Shown here one piece after another: positions 8,173-16,954 of a stretch of DNA of 64,000 nucleotides. The stretch lies in assembly GCA_036006425.1 (NCBI GenBank), contig DASYPQ010000002.1:15057-79056 (forward strand). The letters run 5' to 3'. Within the stretch, counting starts at the first letter, position 1. Every line of letters starts with the position of its first letter. The stretch comes from DASYPQ01 sp036006425 (GTDB lineage: Bacteria; Planctomycetota; UBA1135; GCA-002686595). The notes beneath the pieces were generated by a model, which saw only the letters and a list, made by a program, of their open reading frames with translations, ran no database searches and was not told the origin of the DNA. The position numbers were made by a program, and so were the translations under genes.

Positions 8173-8568
8173 ATGATGACCGATCCGATCAGCGACATGT
8201 TGACGCGACTGCGCAACGCGAGCCGCATCCACAAGAAGCACGTCAAGATGCCCGCGTCCCGCATCAAGGTGGGCATCGCGCAGATCCTCAAGGAGGAAGG
8301 CTTCATCCACGACTACACCGTCGAGCCGGGGAAGCCCGCGAGCCAGCTCGCGATCCACATGAAGTACGGTCTCGACGGCGAGCTCGTGATCCGCAGCATC
8401 GAGCGCATCAGCAAGCCCGGCTGCCGCGTCTACGCCGGCGCGGAGGAGCTGAAGCCCGTGCTCCGCGGGATGGGGATCCAGATCCTCTCGACTCCGAAGG
8501 GCGTCCTCTCCGATCGCTCCGCCCGCCATCAGAAGATCGGCGGCGAGATCCTCTGCAAGGTGACCTGA
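8173..8568 (+). CDS. rpsH: 30S ribosomal protein S8
   Basis: Central-domain 16S rRNA-binding protein; in E. coli also the spc-operon repressor. The 131-aa product starts 'MMTDPISDMLTRLRNASR' (ATG 8173 or 8176) and includes 'ASRIKVGIAQILKEEGFI' and the C-terminal 'GIQILSTPKGVLSDR.AR...IGGEILC.V', which are S8 signatures. Confidence 0.97.
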   Translation: MMTDPISDMLTRLRNASRIHKKHVKMPASRIKVGIAQILKEEGFIHDYTVEPGKPASQLAIHMKYGLDGELVIRSIERISKPGCRVYAGAEELKPVLRGMGIQILSTPKGVLSDRSARHQKIGGEILCKVT

Positions 8569-8571
8569 GCC

Positions 8572-9129
8572 ATGTCCCGCATCGGCAGACAACACATCCA
8601 GATCCCCGCCGGCGTCACGGTCGAGTGCAAAGCCGACCACAAGGTCTTCGTGAAGGGCCCGAAGGGTCAGCTCGAGATCGAGGTGCGCCCCGAGATCGAT
8701 GTCGAAGTCGACAAGACCACCGTCAAGGTGCTCGCGAAGACCGCCGCCGAAGACCGCTTCGTGCGCGCCTGGCACGGCATGACGCGCGCGCTGATCCAGA
8801 ACATGGTCGTCGGCGTCACGAAGGGCTACGAGAAGAAGCTCGAGATCCAGGGCGTCGGCTGGAACGCCGCCGCGCAGGGGAACAAGGTCGTGCTCAACAT
8901 CGGCTTCAACAAGCCGGTCACCGTCCCGATGCCCGTCGGCGTCCAGGTCGGCACCCCGAGCCCGACGAACATCGTCATCTTCGGCGCGGACAAGCAGAAG
9001 GTCGGCGACGTCGCCGCGTCGATCCGCAAGCGCCGTCCGCCCGAACCCTACAAGGGCAAGGGCATCCGCTACGACGGCGAAGTCGTGCAACGCAAGGCCG
9101 GCAAGAGCTTCGGCGCGACCGCGTCCTAG
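8572..9129 (+). CDS. rplF: 50S ribosomal protein L6
   Basis: 50S protein near the factor-binding site. The 185-aa product starts 'MSRIGRQHIQIPAGV', contains 'KVFVKGPKGQL' and 'HGMTRALIQNMVVGVTKGYEKKLEIQGVGW', and ends with 'RPPEPYKGKGIRY.GE.V..K.GK', the C-terminal L6 signature. It starts 3 bases after the rpsH stop. Confidence 0.97.
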   Translation: MSRIGRQHIQIPAGVTVECKADHKVFVKGPKGQLEIEVRPEIDVEVDKTTVKVLAKTAAEDRFVRAWHGMTRALIQNMVVGVTKGYEKKLEIQGVGWNAAAQGNKVVLNIGFNKPVTVPMPVGVQVGTPSPTNIVIFGADKQKVGDVAASIRKRRPPEPYKGKGIRYDGEVVQRKAGKSFGATAS

Positions 9130-9158
9130 CACCCAACCCGCGATTCGAATCGAAATCC

Positions 9159-9527
9159 ATGAGATCCACGCTGATCAAGAACGTCCGTCGCGAGCGCAGG
9201 GCACTGCGCGTGCGCTCGCAGTTGCGTCGCGTGTCGACGCTGCCGCGACTGTGCGTCTCGCGCTCGCTGAAGCACATCACCGCCCAGATCATCGACGACT
9301 CGAGCGGACGGACGCTGGTCCACGCGACGACGACGGCGAAGAGCCTCGCCGGCGATCTGGCCGGCAAGACGAAGACGCAGCGCGCCGCGCTCATCGGCGC
9401 CGACATCGCCAAGAAGGCGCTGGAAAAGGGCGTGAGCGAGGTCGTGTTCGACCGCGGCTTCGCGCGCTTCCACGGCCGCGTCAAGGCGCTGGCCGAAGCG
9501 GCCCGTGCGGGCGGACTGAAGTTCTAG
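9159..9527 (+). CDS. rplR: 50S ribosomal protein L18
   Basis: 5S rRNA-binding protein of the central protuberance. The 122-aa product has 'R..R.LRVRSQLRRVSTLPRLCVSRSLKHITAQIIDDSSGRTLVHATT' near the N-terminus, with 'RAALIGADIAKKALEKGVSEVVFDRGFARFHGRVKALAEAARAGGL' at the C-terminus, the L18 pattern. ATG 9159 is chosen by homology; the upstream open frame overlaps rplF and is shadow. Confidence 0.96.
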   Translation: MRSTLIKNVRRERRALRVRSQLRRVSTLPRLCVSRSLKHITAQIIDDSSGRTLVHATTTAKSLAGDLAGKTKTQRAALIGADIAKKALEKGVSEVVFDRGFARFHGRVKALAEAARAGGLKF

Positions 9528-9554
9528 GCCAGGCACCCAGAAAAGATCCACGAC

Positions 9555-10067
9555 ATGAAGCAGCGCATTCGATTCCTGGACGGCATGGAGGTCGAGACCA
9601 TCGACAACCTGGCCGAGTCCCTCGTCAAGGTGAACCGCTCCGCCGCGGTGGTGAAGGGCGGTCGGCGCTTCTCCTTCTCGGCGCTCTCGATCAGCGGGAA
9701 CAAGTCCGGGATCGTGGGATACGGCTTCGGCAAGTCGCGCCAGGTCCCCGGCGCGATCGAGAAGGCCGCGCGCGACGCGCGCAAGCACCTGATGCGCGTC
9801 CCGCTGACGAACAGCGGCACGCTGCCTCACGAAGTCGAGGGCTTCTGGTGCGGCTCGAAGGTGCGCCTGCTCCCCGCCTCGCCCGGCACGGGCATCATCG
9901 CGTGCCCGTCCGTCCGCGCCGTCGCCGAGATGGCCGGCGTCCGCGACATCCTCACGAAGTCGTACGGCTCCACGAACCCGGTGAACCTGGTCAAGGCGAC
10001 GTTGCACGCGCTGTCGCAGCTGCGGACGCCGGAGCAGGTCGCCGAGCTGCGCGCGGTGCGGGTCTGA
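9555..10067 (+). CDS. rpsE: 30S ribosomal protein S5
   Basis: 30S accuracy protein next to S4. The 170-aa product has the S5 N-terminal block 'SLVKVNRSAAVVKGGRRFSFSAL', 'GNKSGIVGYGFGK..QVPGAIEKA', and 'APASPGTGIIA'-like 'LPASPGTGIIACPSVRAVAEMAGVRDILTKSYGS.NP.N', all diagnostic. The usual next gene, rpmD (L30), is missing here: rplO follows after 31 bases. Confidence 0.97.
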   Translation: MKQRIRFLDGMEVETIDNLAESLVKVNRSAAVVKGGRRFSFSALSISGNKSGIVGYGFGKSRQVPGAIEKAARDARKHLMRVPLTNSGTLPHEVEGFWCGSKVRLLPASPGTGIIACPSVRAVAEMAGVRDILTKSYGSTNPVNLVKATLHALSQLRTPEQVAELRAVRV

Positions 10068-10098
10068 GGCTCAAGAGGAACACGAAGAGGACCACGCC

Positions 10099-10713
10099 AT
10101 GGACCTGAAGTCCGTCACGCAGAAAGGCCAGAAGTACGAGGGTCGCAAGCGCATCGCGCGCGGCCCCGGCAGCGGCCTCGGGAAGACCGCCGGTCGCGGT
10201 CACAAGGGCTGGGGCCAGCGCTCCGGCACGAGCCGCCGTCCGGGTTACGAAGGCGGCCAGATGCCGCTGTACCGGCGCGTTCCGAAGCGCGGGTTCACGA
10301 ACGCCCGCTTCCGCACCGACTACACCGTCATCAACGTCGAGCTCCTCGAGAGCTTCGACGCCGGCTCGACGGTCGATCTCGAGAGCATCCTGGCGCGCGG
10401 CCTCGCCCGGAAGACGGCGCCGTTCTTCAAGGTTCTCGGCGACGGCAAGCTGACGCGCGCGCTCACCGTGCGCGCTCAGAAGTTCTCGAAGAGCGCCGTG
10501 GAGAAGATCAAGTCGGCGGGTGGCACGGCCATCGAGCTCGACGAGCAGGGACGCGTGCGCGAGGCCGCTCCCGAAGCGCCGCCGCCGAAGCCGAAGCGCG
10601 CGCCCGCTCCGAAAGAGGAGCCCAAGGCCGCGGATGCTGCCGCCGAGGAACCCAAGGCGAAGCCCGCGAAGAAGCCGAAGCCGCCGAAGGCGGACGGGGG
10701 AGCCAAGGGCTAG
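10099..10713 (+). CDS. rplO: 50S ribosomal protein L15 with Lys/Ala/Pro-rich tail
   Basis: 50S assembly protein. Residues 1-150 show 'KRIARGPGSGLGKTAGRGHKGWGQRSG', 'GYEGGQMPLYRRVPKRGF' and 'VDLESI', the L15 hallmarks. The remaining 50 or so residues are an Ala/Lys/Pro/Glu tail, bringing the total to 204 aa against about 145 in E. coli. It is followed after 5 bases by secY. Confidence 0.96.
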   Translation: MDLKSVTQKGQKYEGRKRIARGPGSGLGKTAGRGHKGWGQRSGTSRRPGYEGGQMPLYRRVPKRGFTNARFRTDYTVINVELLESFDAGSTVDLESILARGLARKTAPFFKVLGDGKLTRALTVRAQKFSKSAVEKIKSAGGTAIELDEQGRVREAAPEAPPPKPKRAPAPKEEPKAADAAAEEPKAKPAKKPKPPKADGGAKG

Positions 10714-10718
10714 TCGTC

Positions 10719-12044
10719 GTGAAGAACTCCTTCTTCCAGCTCTTCAAGATTCCGGAGACGAGACAGCGGATCCTGACCACGTTGGGTCTCCTGCTCGTCG
10801 AGCGCCTGGGTTTCCAGGTGCCGATCCCCGGGATGAGCCCCGAGTTCCTCACGTCGAACAAGGACCAAGGCTCCCTGTTCGGCCTGATGAGCGCCTTCTC
10901 CGGCGGCGCGATCGGTCAGACGACCATCTTCGCGCTCGGGATCATGCCGTACATCTCGGCATCGATCATCTTCTCGATGCTCACGAAGATCTCGCCCGCC
11001 ATCGAAGCCATCCAGAAGGAAGGCGCGGCGGGCCAGAAGAAGATCAACCAGTGGACGCGTCTCGCGACCGTTCCCATCGCGCTGATCCAGGGACTGTTCA
11101 TCTACACCGGCGTGTTCCGGATGCACCCCGAGATGATCACGGCCGACATGCGGTCGTCCGTCCTCGGGCTCGGCTTGATCGTCGTCCTCTCGCTGATCGC
11201 GGGCGCGATCGTCGTCATGTGGCTCGGCGAGCTGATCACCGAGTTCGGCGTCGGGAACGGCGCTTCGCTGATCATCATGGCCGGCATCGTGGCGCGGATC
11301 CCGCACGCGATGGTCGCGATCGCGGGCGAGGAGTTCTGGCACACGATCCTGTTCCTCGCCGCCATCTGGGCCGTCACGGTCGTCGTGGTCGTCTACATCC
11401 ACAAGGGCGCCCGGCGCGTGCCGATCCAGTACGCCCGTCTCACGCGCGGTCGGCGCGTGTACGGGGGACAGCGCCACTACCTTCCGCTCAAGATCAACAT
11501 GGCCGGCGTCATGCCGATCGTGTTCGCGTCCGTGATCTTCATCCTGCCGGCGATCATCTTCGACTGGGTCGGGCTCGGGAGCATGAAGGAGATCTTCAGC
11601 ACGCCGACCGGCTTCGTGCACGTCACGCTGTATGTCGCCCTGGTGTTCTTCTTCTGCTTCTTCTGGAACCGCCTGATGTTCCAGCCGACGGAGATCGCCG
11701 ACAACCTGCGCGAGCACGGCTCGTTCATCCCCGGCATCCGCCCCGGCGCGAGGACCGCGGAGTATCTCTCGAACAGCCTCACCCGGATCACCCTCGCGGG
11801 AGCGGCGTTCCTGGCGCTGATCGCGATCGCGCCGGCGTTCGTCACGTCGGGGACGAGCATCCCGCAGGACATGCGCTACTTCCTCGGCGGCACCTCGGTG
11901 CTGATCGTCGTCGGCGTCGCGCTCGAGCTCGTCGACCGGCTCAACGCGCAGCTCGTGATGCGCAACTACGACGGCTTCATGAAGCAGTCGGGACCGGGCT
12001 GGACGCGCAGCGAAGCCAAAGAGACCGAGAAAGAGGAAGCCTGA
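10719..12044 (+). CDS. secY: Preprotein translocase subunit SecY
   Basis: Channel subunit of the SecYEG translocon in the inner membrane. The 441-aa product has about ten hydrophobic segments. It carries the SecY signatures 'G..VPIPG', 'GGAIGQTTIFALGIMPYISASII', 'ISE.G.GNG.S'-like 'ITEFGVGNGASLIIMAGIVARIP', 'YLPLKINMAGVMPIVFASVI', and the C-terminal 'NLR.HG.FIPGIRPG..TAEYL'. It starts with GTG 5 bases after rplO. The family's usual position in the spc operon is kept. Confidence 0.97.
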   Translation: MKNSFFQLFKIPETRQRILTTLGLLLVERLGFQVPIPGMSPEFLTSNKDQGSLFGLMSAFSGGAIGQTTIFALGIMPYISASIIFSMLTKISPAIEAIQKEGAAGQKKINQWTRLATVPIALIQGLFIYTGVFRMHPEMITADMRSSVLGLGLIVVLSLIAGAIVVMWLGELITEFGVGNGASLIIMAGIVARIPHAMVAIAGEEFWHTILFLAAIWAVTVVVVVYIHKGARRVPIQYARLTRGRRVYGGQRHYLPLKINMAGVMPIVFASVIFILPAIIFDWVGLGSMKEIFSTPTGFVHVTLYVALVFFFCFFWNRLMFQPTEIADNLREHGSFIPGIRPGARTAEYLSNSLTRITLAGAAFLALIAIAPAFVTSGTSIPQDMRYFLGGTSVLIVVGVALELVDRLNAQLVMRNYDGFMKQSGPGWTRSEAKETEKEEA

Positions 12045-12046
12045 GC

Positions 12047-12703
12047 ATGGTGCGCGTCGTGATCCTGCTCGGTCCGCCGGGCGCCGGGAAGGGGACGCAG
12101 GCCGCGCGCCTGTCGTCCGCGCTCGGATTGCCGCACGTCGCGACGGGCGATCTCTTCCGCGAGAACCGCGAGAAGGGCACGCCGCTCGGGAAGCGCGCGC
12201 AGGAATTCATGGACAAGGGCAACCTCGTCCCCGACGACCTCGTGCTCGAGATGCTGTTCGACCGCGTCTCGCGCGCCGATTGCGCGCGCGGGTACCTGCT
12301 CGACGGCTTCCCGCGCACGCTGCCGCAGGCCGAGGCGCTCGAGAAGCGCCTGCCGCAGGGGACCAGCGTCCAGGCCGTGAATCTCGTCGTGCCGGACGCC
12401 TCGCTGCTCGAGCGGATCACCGGACGCCGCACCTGCAAGAGCTGCGGCAACGTCCACCACGTGAAGAGCGCGCGCCCGCGCGTCGAAGGCCAGTGCGACC
12501 GCTGCGGCGGCGCGCTCATCCAGCGCACGGACGACACCGAGAGCGTCTTCCGCGAGCGCCTCGCCGTGTACCGCCGTCAGACGCAGCCGCTCGAGGGCTT
12601 CTACCGCTCGCGCGGCGTCCTCGCGGAAGTCGCCGGCGATCGCGAGCCCGAGCGTGTCTTCGAGGCGCTGCTCCAGGTCGCTTCCGAGAAGGTGAAGGCC
12701 TGA
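12047..12703 (+). CDS. adk: Adenylate kinase, zinc-LID type
   Basis: Catalyses ATP + AMP <=> 2 ADP in the cytoplasm. The 218-aa product has the P-loop 'GPPGAGKGTQA' (residues 9-19) and 'TGDLFRE'. It also carries 'GYLLDGFPRTLPQAEAL' with the AMP-binding FPR. The long LID has four Cys (C130, C133, C150, C153), so it should bind zinc. ATG 12047 is 2 bases after secY. The map gene that commonly follows adk is absent; infA overlaps instead as TGATG. Confidence 0.97.
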   Translation: MVRVVILLGPPGAGKGTQAARLSSALGLPHVATGDLFRENREKGTPLGKRAQEFMDKGNLVPDDLVLEMLFDRVSRADCARGYLLDGFPRTLPQAEALEKRLPQGTSVQAVNLVVPDASLLERITGRRTCKSCGNVHHVKSARPRVEGQCDRCGGALIQRTDDTESVFRERLAVYRRQTQPLEGFYRSRGVLAEVAGDREPERVFEALLQVASEKVKA

Positions 12704-12945
12704 TGCCCAAGGAGGAGCCGATCACCGTGGAAGCTCTCGTCACCGAAGCCCTGCCGAACGCGCGGTTCCGCGCGCGGTTGGAGTCCGGCCACGAGATCCT
12801 CGCTCACGTCAGCGGGAAGATGCGCATGCACTACATCCGCATCCTGCCGGGGGACAAGATCACGGTCGAGATGTCGCCCTACGACCTGACGAAGGGGCGG
12901 ATCATCCTGCGCGGAGATCGACGCAAGAAGGAGAACGACAGATGA
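12703..12945 (+). CDS. infA: Translation initiation factor IF-1
   Basis: Small OB-fold factor that occupies the ribosomal A site during initiation. The 80-aa product has 'ITVEALVTEALPNARFRARLESGHEILAHVSGKMRMHYIRILPGDKITVEMSPYDLTKGRI', split across the standard beta-barrel strands; family wording is 'MSPYDLTKGRI..R'. The start is shared with the adk stop (TGATG) and the end overlaps rpmJ as ATGA. Confidence 0.96.
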   Translation: MPKEEPITVEALVTEALPNARFRARLESGHEILAHVSGKMRMHYIRILPGDKITVEMSPYDLTKGRIILRGDRRKKENDR

Positions 12946-13058
12946 AGGTTCGGAGCAGCATCCGGCGCATGTGCGAGAAGTGCAAGATCGTCCGCCGCCG
13001 GGGGATCGTCCGCGTGATCTGCAGCGACCCGCGCCACAAGCAGCGGCAGGGCGGCTGA
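12942..13058 (+). CDS. rpmJ: 50S ribosomal protein L36
   Basis: Very small zinc-binding 50S protein. The 38-aa reading frame begins at ATG 12942, overlapping the infA stop, and ends at TGA 13056-13058. It reads 'MKVRSSIRRMCEKCK...' with C11, C14, C27 and H32, the zinc ligands of the C+ form of L36. Position between infA and rpsM is canonical. Confidence 0.95.
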   Translation: MKVRSSIRRMCEKCKIVRRRGIVRVICSDPRHKQRQGG

Positions 13059-13113
13059 GAGTCCGCACCAGCGAACACAGACCAAGAAGGAAGAGCCAGG
13101 AGGACAACAGAAG

Positions 13114-13497
13114 ATGCCGCGTGTCATCGGTGTGGATATCCCGCCCAACAAGCGCCTCGAGATCGCGCTGACCTACATCTACGGAGTGGGTCGCAATACG
13201 GCGGTCAAGGTGTGCGACAACCTCGGACTCGATCGCGGGATCAAGTCCCGTGACCTCACGGAAGAGCAGCTCGCGGCCGTCGCGACGCACCTCCAGAAGG
13301 AGTACGCCGTCGAAGGCCAGCTGCGGCGCCAGATCGCGGCCAACATCACACGGCTGCGCGACATCGGTTGCTACCGCGGCGCTCGCCACCGCCGCGGACT
13401 GCCCGTGCGCGGTCAGCGCACGCGCACGAACTCGCGCACGCGCAAGGGTCCGCGCAAGACCGTCGCAGGGAAGAAGTCCGTGAAGGGGATGAAGTAG
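13114..13497 (+). CDS. rpsM: 30S ribosomal protein S13
   Basis: 30S head protein contacting the P-site tRNA. The 127-aa product starts 'MPRVIGVDIPPNKRLEIALTYIYGVG', includes 'L.R.IA.NI.RL.DIGCYRG.RHRRGLPVRGQRT.TN.RTRKGP', and ends in a basic tail; all are S13 signatures. Leader is 55 bases with gccaggagg before the ATG. Confidence 0.97.
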   Translation: MPRVIGVDIPPNKRLEIALTYIYGVGRNTAVKVCDNLGLDRGIKSRDLTEEQLAAVATHLQKEYAVEGQLRRQIAANITRLRDIGCYRGARHRRGLPVRGQRTRTNSRTRKGPRKTVAGKKSVKGMK

Positions 13498-13501
13498 CCA
13501 C

Positions 13502-13972
13502 ATGAGCGCCGAAACCGAGAAGCCCGAGAAGCCCGAAAAAGCCGAGAAGGCGAAGCCCGAGGGCGGCAAGCCCGAGGGAGCGAAGGAGGGTGCCGCGCCC
13601 GCGAAGGCCCGCAAGCTCCGTCGCGTCGATTCGCGCGGCGTCGTCCACGTCAAGGCGACCTTCAACAACACGCTGGTCACGATCACGACGAACCGCGGCG
13701 AAGTGCTGTGCCGCGGATCCGCCGGGACCGTAGGGTTCAAGGGCACGCGCAAGAGCACGCCTTTCGCCGCGCAGCGCGCCGCCGAGCAGGCCGCCGCGCT
13801 CGCGATGCGTCACGGCCTCCGCGAGGTCGAGGTGAAGATCAAGGGCGCCGGCTCGGGCCGCGAATCGGCCGTGCGCGCGCTGTCGAACTCCGGGCTCAAG
13901 GTCCTCTCGATCGAGGACGTGACCCCGCTCCCGCACAACGGCTGCCGCGCGCGGAAGCGCCGGCGCGTCTAG
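13502..13972 (+). CDS. rpsK: 30S ribosomal protein S11 with charged N-terminal extension
   Basis: 30S platform protein. The S11 core starts near residue 45 and includes 'GVVHVKATFNNTLVTITTNRGEVLCRGSAG..GFKG.RKSTPFAAQ' and 'VEVKIKGAGSGRESA.RAL...GLKV.SIEDVTP.PHNGCR..KRRRV'. In front is an extension of roughly 40 residues of Glu, Lys, Pro and Gly ('EKPEKPEKAEKAKPEGGKPE'). Total 156 aa against about 129. It begins 4 bases after rpsM. Confidence 0.96.
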   Translation: MSAETEKPEKPEKAEKAKPEGGKPEGAKEGAAPAKARKLRRVDSRGVVHVKATFNNTLVTITTNRGEVLCRGSAGTVGFKGTRKSTPFAAQRAAEQAAALAMRHGLREVEVKIKGAGSGRESAVRALSNSGLKVLSIEDVTPLPHNGCRARKRRRV

Positions 13973-14022
13973 TCCTGTCCTCGAACACCGAACAGTCCCC
14001 GTAGAGAGCGCGAACACGAACG

Positions 14023-14649
14023 ATGTCCCGTCTGATCGACCACAAGTGCAAGCTGTGCCGCCGGGAGGGTATGAAGCTCTTCCTCAAGGGCCAGCGCTGC
14101 TTCACCGAGAAGTGCGCGGTCTCCCGCCGCGACTACCCGCCCGGAGTCCACGCGCAGAAGCGTGCGAAGGTCACCGAATACGGCGTGCGTCTGCGCGAGA
14201 AGCAGAAGCTCAAGCGCATCTACGGCGTCGCCGAACGGCAGTTCAAGCTCTACTTCCACGAGGCCGAACGCCTCAAGGGGAACACGGGCGAGAACCTGAT
14301 GATGCTGCTCGAGCGCCGGCTCGACAACGTGGTCCTCGCGAGCGGCTTCGCGCTCTCGCGCAACCACGCGCGGCAGCTCATCAACCACGGCCACTTCCGC
14401 GTCAACGGGAAGAAGACCGACATCTGCAGCTACCAGGTGCGTCCGGGTGACGTGATCGCGCCGGGCACCGCCGAAGGGACGCGCAAGCGCGTCTCCGAGG
14501 CTCTCGAGGTGAACAAGTCGCAGCCGATCCCGGCCTGGATCCAGGTCGCCGGCGACGCGCTGACTTCCCAGGTCGTCGGCATCCCGCGCCGCGGCGACGT
14601 CCCGCACCCGATCCAGGAACAACTGATCATCGAACTCTGCTCGAAGTAG
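14023..14649 (+). CDS. rpsD: 30S ribosomal protein S4
   Basis: Primary 16S rRNA-binding protein and accuracy factor. The 208-aa product has four N-terminal Cys (C9, C12, C26, C31) arranged as in zinc-binding S4. It also has 'YGV.E.QF...F.EA.R..G.TGENL..LLE.RLDNVV...GFA.SR..ARQLI.HGH..VNG', the S4 RNA-binding domain, and 'PQ..PIQEQLIIELCSK'-like C-terminus. It lies between rpsK and rpoA. Confidence 0.97.
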   Translation: MSRLIDHKCKLCRREGMKLFLKGQRCFTEKCAVSRRDYPPGVHAQKRAKVTEYGVRLREKQKLKRIYGVAERQFKLYFHEAERLKGNTGENLMMLLERRLDNVVLASGFALSRNHARQLINHGHFRVNGKKTDICSYQVRPGDVIAPGTAEGTRKRVSEALEVNKSQPIPAWIQVAGDALTSQVVGIPRRGDVPHPIQEQLIIELCSK

Positions 14650-14763
14650 CGATCCCGTACGGGCTGAACACTGCCCGCGATCCACCGGTCCGGATGCCGG
14701 GGGAAGCGGTGCTGAAGAGAGCCTGGGGGGCGACATCGAGCCCATATCCGGAGAAGAACGACC

Positions 14764-15753
14764 ATGAGAATCCGCTGGCGGAATTTCGAACTTCCGAGCC
14801 GTGTCCAACCCGACGCCGAGTCGCTGACTCCGACGTACGGGCGTTTCATCATCGAACCCTTCGAGCGCGGCTTCGGCCACACGATCGGCAACGGTCTGCG
14901 GCGCGTGCTGCTCTCCTCGATCGAGGGGACGGCCGTCGCGACCGTGAAGATCGAGGGCGCCTCGCACGAGTTCGACTCGCTCGAGGGCGTCTACGAGGAC
15001 GTCACCGACATCATCCTGAACCTGAAGCGCCTGCGCGTTCAGTTCGAGGGCCAGAATGAGATCAACTGCCGCATCCGCCGCACGAACAAGGGACCGGTGA
15101 CGGGAGCCGACATCCAGTGCGACGGCGACGCGCGCGTCGCGAATGCCGACCTGCACATCGCCACCTTGACGAAGGATCGGCCGTTCAACGTCGACCTCGT
15201 GCTCAAGAAGGGACGCGGGTACGTGCCTTCGGAGGACAACCAGTCGGAGTACCAGGCGCTCGGCACGATCCCGGTCGACTCGATCTTCTCGCCGGTGCAC
15301 CGCGTGCGCTACTCGATCGAGGCGACGCGCGTCGGCAAGCTGACGAACTACGACCGCCTCGTGCTCGAGATCTGGACCGACGGCACGGTGACCCCCGAGC
15401 TCGCGCTCGTGGAGGCGGCGAAGATCTACCGCAAGCACTTGAACCCCTTCGTGCTGTACGGCGCGAGCAGGGACGAGCGTCCGGTCGCCGAGGACCCGAC
15501 GACCTCGGAGTACAACCAGCGCAACCGCCGCGCGTCGGAGCTCGCCGAGATCCTCGGTCAGCCGATCGCGGACCTCGAGCTCTCGGTGCGCGCGCGCAAC
15601 TGCCTCGACAGCGCCAACCTGAGGACCCTCTCGGACCTCGTGCGGCTGTCGGAAGGCGAAGTGATGAACCTGAAGAACCTGGGCAAGACCAGCCTGACCG
15701 AGATCAAGGGCAAGCTCGCCGAGCGCGGACTGTCGCTCGGGATGCAGGTCTAG
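14764..15753 (+). CDS. rpoA: DNA-directed RNA polymerase subunit alpha
   Basis: Alpha subunit that dimerises to nucleate RNA polymerase. The 329-aa product has the N-terminal domain with 'EPFERGFGHTIGNGLRRVLLSSIEGTAV' and 'YEDVTDIILNLK'. A linker follows, then the C-terminal domain with 'LELSVRARNCLDSANLRTLSDLVRLSEGEVMNLKNLGKTSL.EI' carrying the UP-element-binding helix-hairpin-helix (about residues 270-315). The preceding 114-base gap holds no gene. Confidence 0.98.
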   Translation: MRIRWRNFELPSRVQPDAESLTPTYGRFIIEPFERGFGHTIGNGLRRVLLSSIEGTAVATVKIEGASHEFDSLEGVYEDVTDIILNLKRLRVQFEGQNEINCRIRRTNKGPVTGADIQCDGDARVANADLHIATLTKDRPFNVDLVLKKGRGYVPSEDNQSEYQALGTIPVDSIFSPVHRVRYSIEATRVGKLTNYDRLVLEIWTDGTVTPELALVEAAKIYRKHLNPFVLYGASRDERPVAEDPTTSEYNQRNRRASELAEILGQPIADLELSVRARNCLDSANLRTLSDLVRLSEGEVMNLKNLGKTSLTEIKGKLAERGLSLGMQV

Positions 15754-15791
15754 CCAGCCCAAGCGAGAAGATCGAGGAAGCGAGACTCACC

Positions 15792-16181
15792 ATGCGACAC
15801 CGCTCAGCCGGAAACCACCTCGGCCGCACCAGCAGCCACAGGATCGCGATGACGCGCAACATGGCGGCATCGCTCATCACGCACGAGCGGGTCATCACGA
15901 CGTTGCCGAAGGCGAAGGTCGTGAAGCCCTTCGTCGAACGGCTCGTGACGCTCGCGAAGGAGGAGTCGGTGCACCACCGCCGGCTCGTGTTCGGCAAGCT
16001 GCGCGACAAGAAGGCGACCGCGAAGCTCTTCGAGACCCTCGGCCCGCGGTTCAAGACGCGCGCCGGCGGCTACTGCCGCATCCTGCGCCTCGCGAAGCCG
16101 CGCGTCGGCGACAACGGCCAGCGCGCGATCCTCGAGTTCGTCGAACGGTCGCCGAAGGAGAGCGCGGAGAAGACCGCGTAG
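15792..16181 (+). CDS. rplQ: 50S ribosomal protein L17
   Basis: 50S protein at the tunnel exit, last gene of the alpha operon. The 129-aa product starts 'MRHRSAGNHLGRTSSHR.A..RNMA.SLI.HERI.TTL'-like and has 'AK.VKPFVERLVTLAK' and 'KLFE.LGPRF..R.GGYCRILRL..PR.GD', the L17 pattern. ATG 15792 is chosen by homology; the longer open frame overlaps rpoA. Confidence 0.96.
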   Translation: MRHRSAGNHLGRTSSHRIAMTRNMAASLITHERVITTLPKAKVVKPFVERLVTLAKEESVHHRRLVFGKLRDKKATAKLFETLGPRFKTRAGGYCRILRLAKPRVGDNGQRAILEFVERSPKESAEKTA

Positions 16182-16195
16182 TCGTCCGGGCAGGG

Positions 16196-16221
16196 TCGCG
16201 ATCCCCGCACGGGGACCGCGA
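16196..16221 (+). terminator. Hairpin at the end of the alpha operon
   Basis: Stem 'tcgcg-a-tcccc' pairs with 'gggga-c-cgcga' around a gcac loop, with one mismatch, 15 bases after the rplQ stop. A second weaker stem (ttgagg / cctcaa) follows near 16240-16260. No clear T-tract, so the terminator role is inferred from position. Confidence 0.4.
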
Positions 16222-16292
16222 TCGCGCCCGCGGATCGGGGTTGAGGGGAAAATCTCCTCAAGCTCGGAGGGCCTGGATCCGATCGCCACCCA

Positions 16293-16954
16293 ATGCGGCG
16301 ACGCGCCCCCAGCGCCAGCGACTCCCCCCGTCGAGCGGGCGCGGCGCATTCCGCCGGCGTGCTCTGGCTCGTCGGACTCGCCATGCTCACGATCGTCGGC
16401 GCGGGTTTCGGGGTGATGTGGCGCTACGAGCGCGCCCCGGGTCCCGCCGCGTCGGTGCCTCCCCGCTGGCCGGCCAACGCGCCGTTCGCGCTCGCGCAGG
16501 ATCGGCCGACGCTGATCCTGTTCGCCCATCCGCACTGTCCGTGCACGCGGGCGACGATCGGGGAGCTCGACCACATCGTCGCGCGCTGTCGCGAGCGCCT
16601 GCACACCGTCGTGTACTTCCTCGCCGATCCGCGGCGGGGGGACGCGTGGACGCGCACGGATCTGTGGACTTCCGTCGCCCGGATCCCCGGCGTCGAGATC
16701 CGGACCGATCCGGGCGCGGCGATCGCGGCCAGCTTCGGTGTCTGGACCTCCGGTCACGCGCTCTTGTACGCCGCCGACGGCAGGCTGCTCTTCGACGGCG
16801 GCATCACCGACGCCCGCGGACACGCGGGCGACAACGTGGGAGAGGAATCCATCGGGAGCTGGGTGCTCGACGGCGCGTCGAAGTGCGTGTCGACGCCAGT
16901 GTACGGATGCCTCCTGCGATCCAATTCCCTGGACGACGACGATGGAGATCCACC

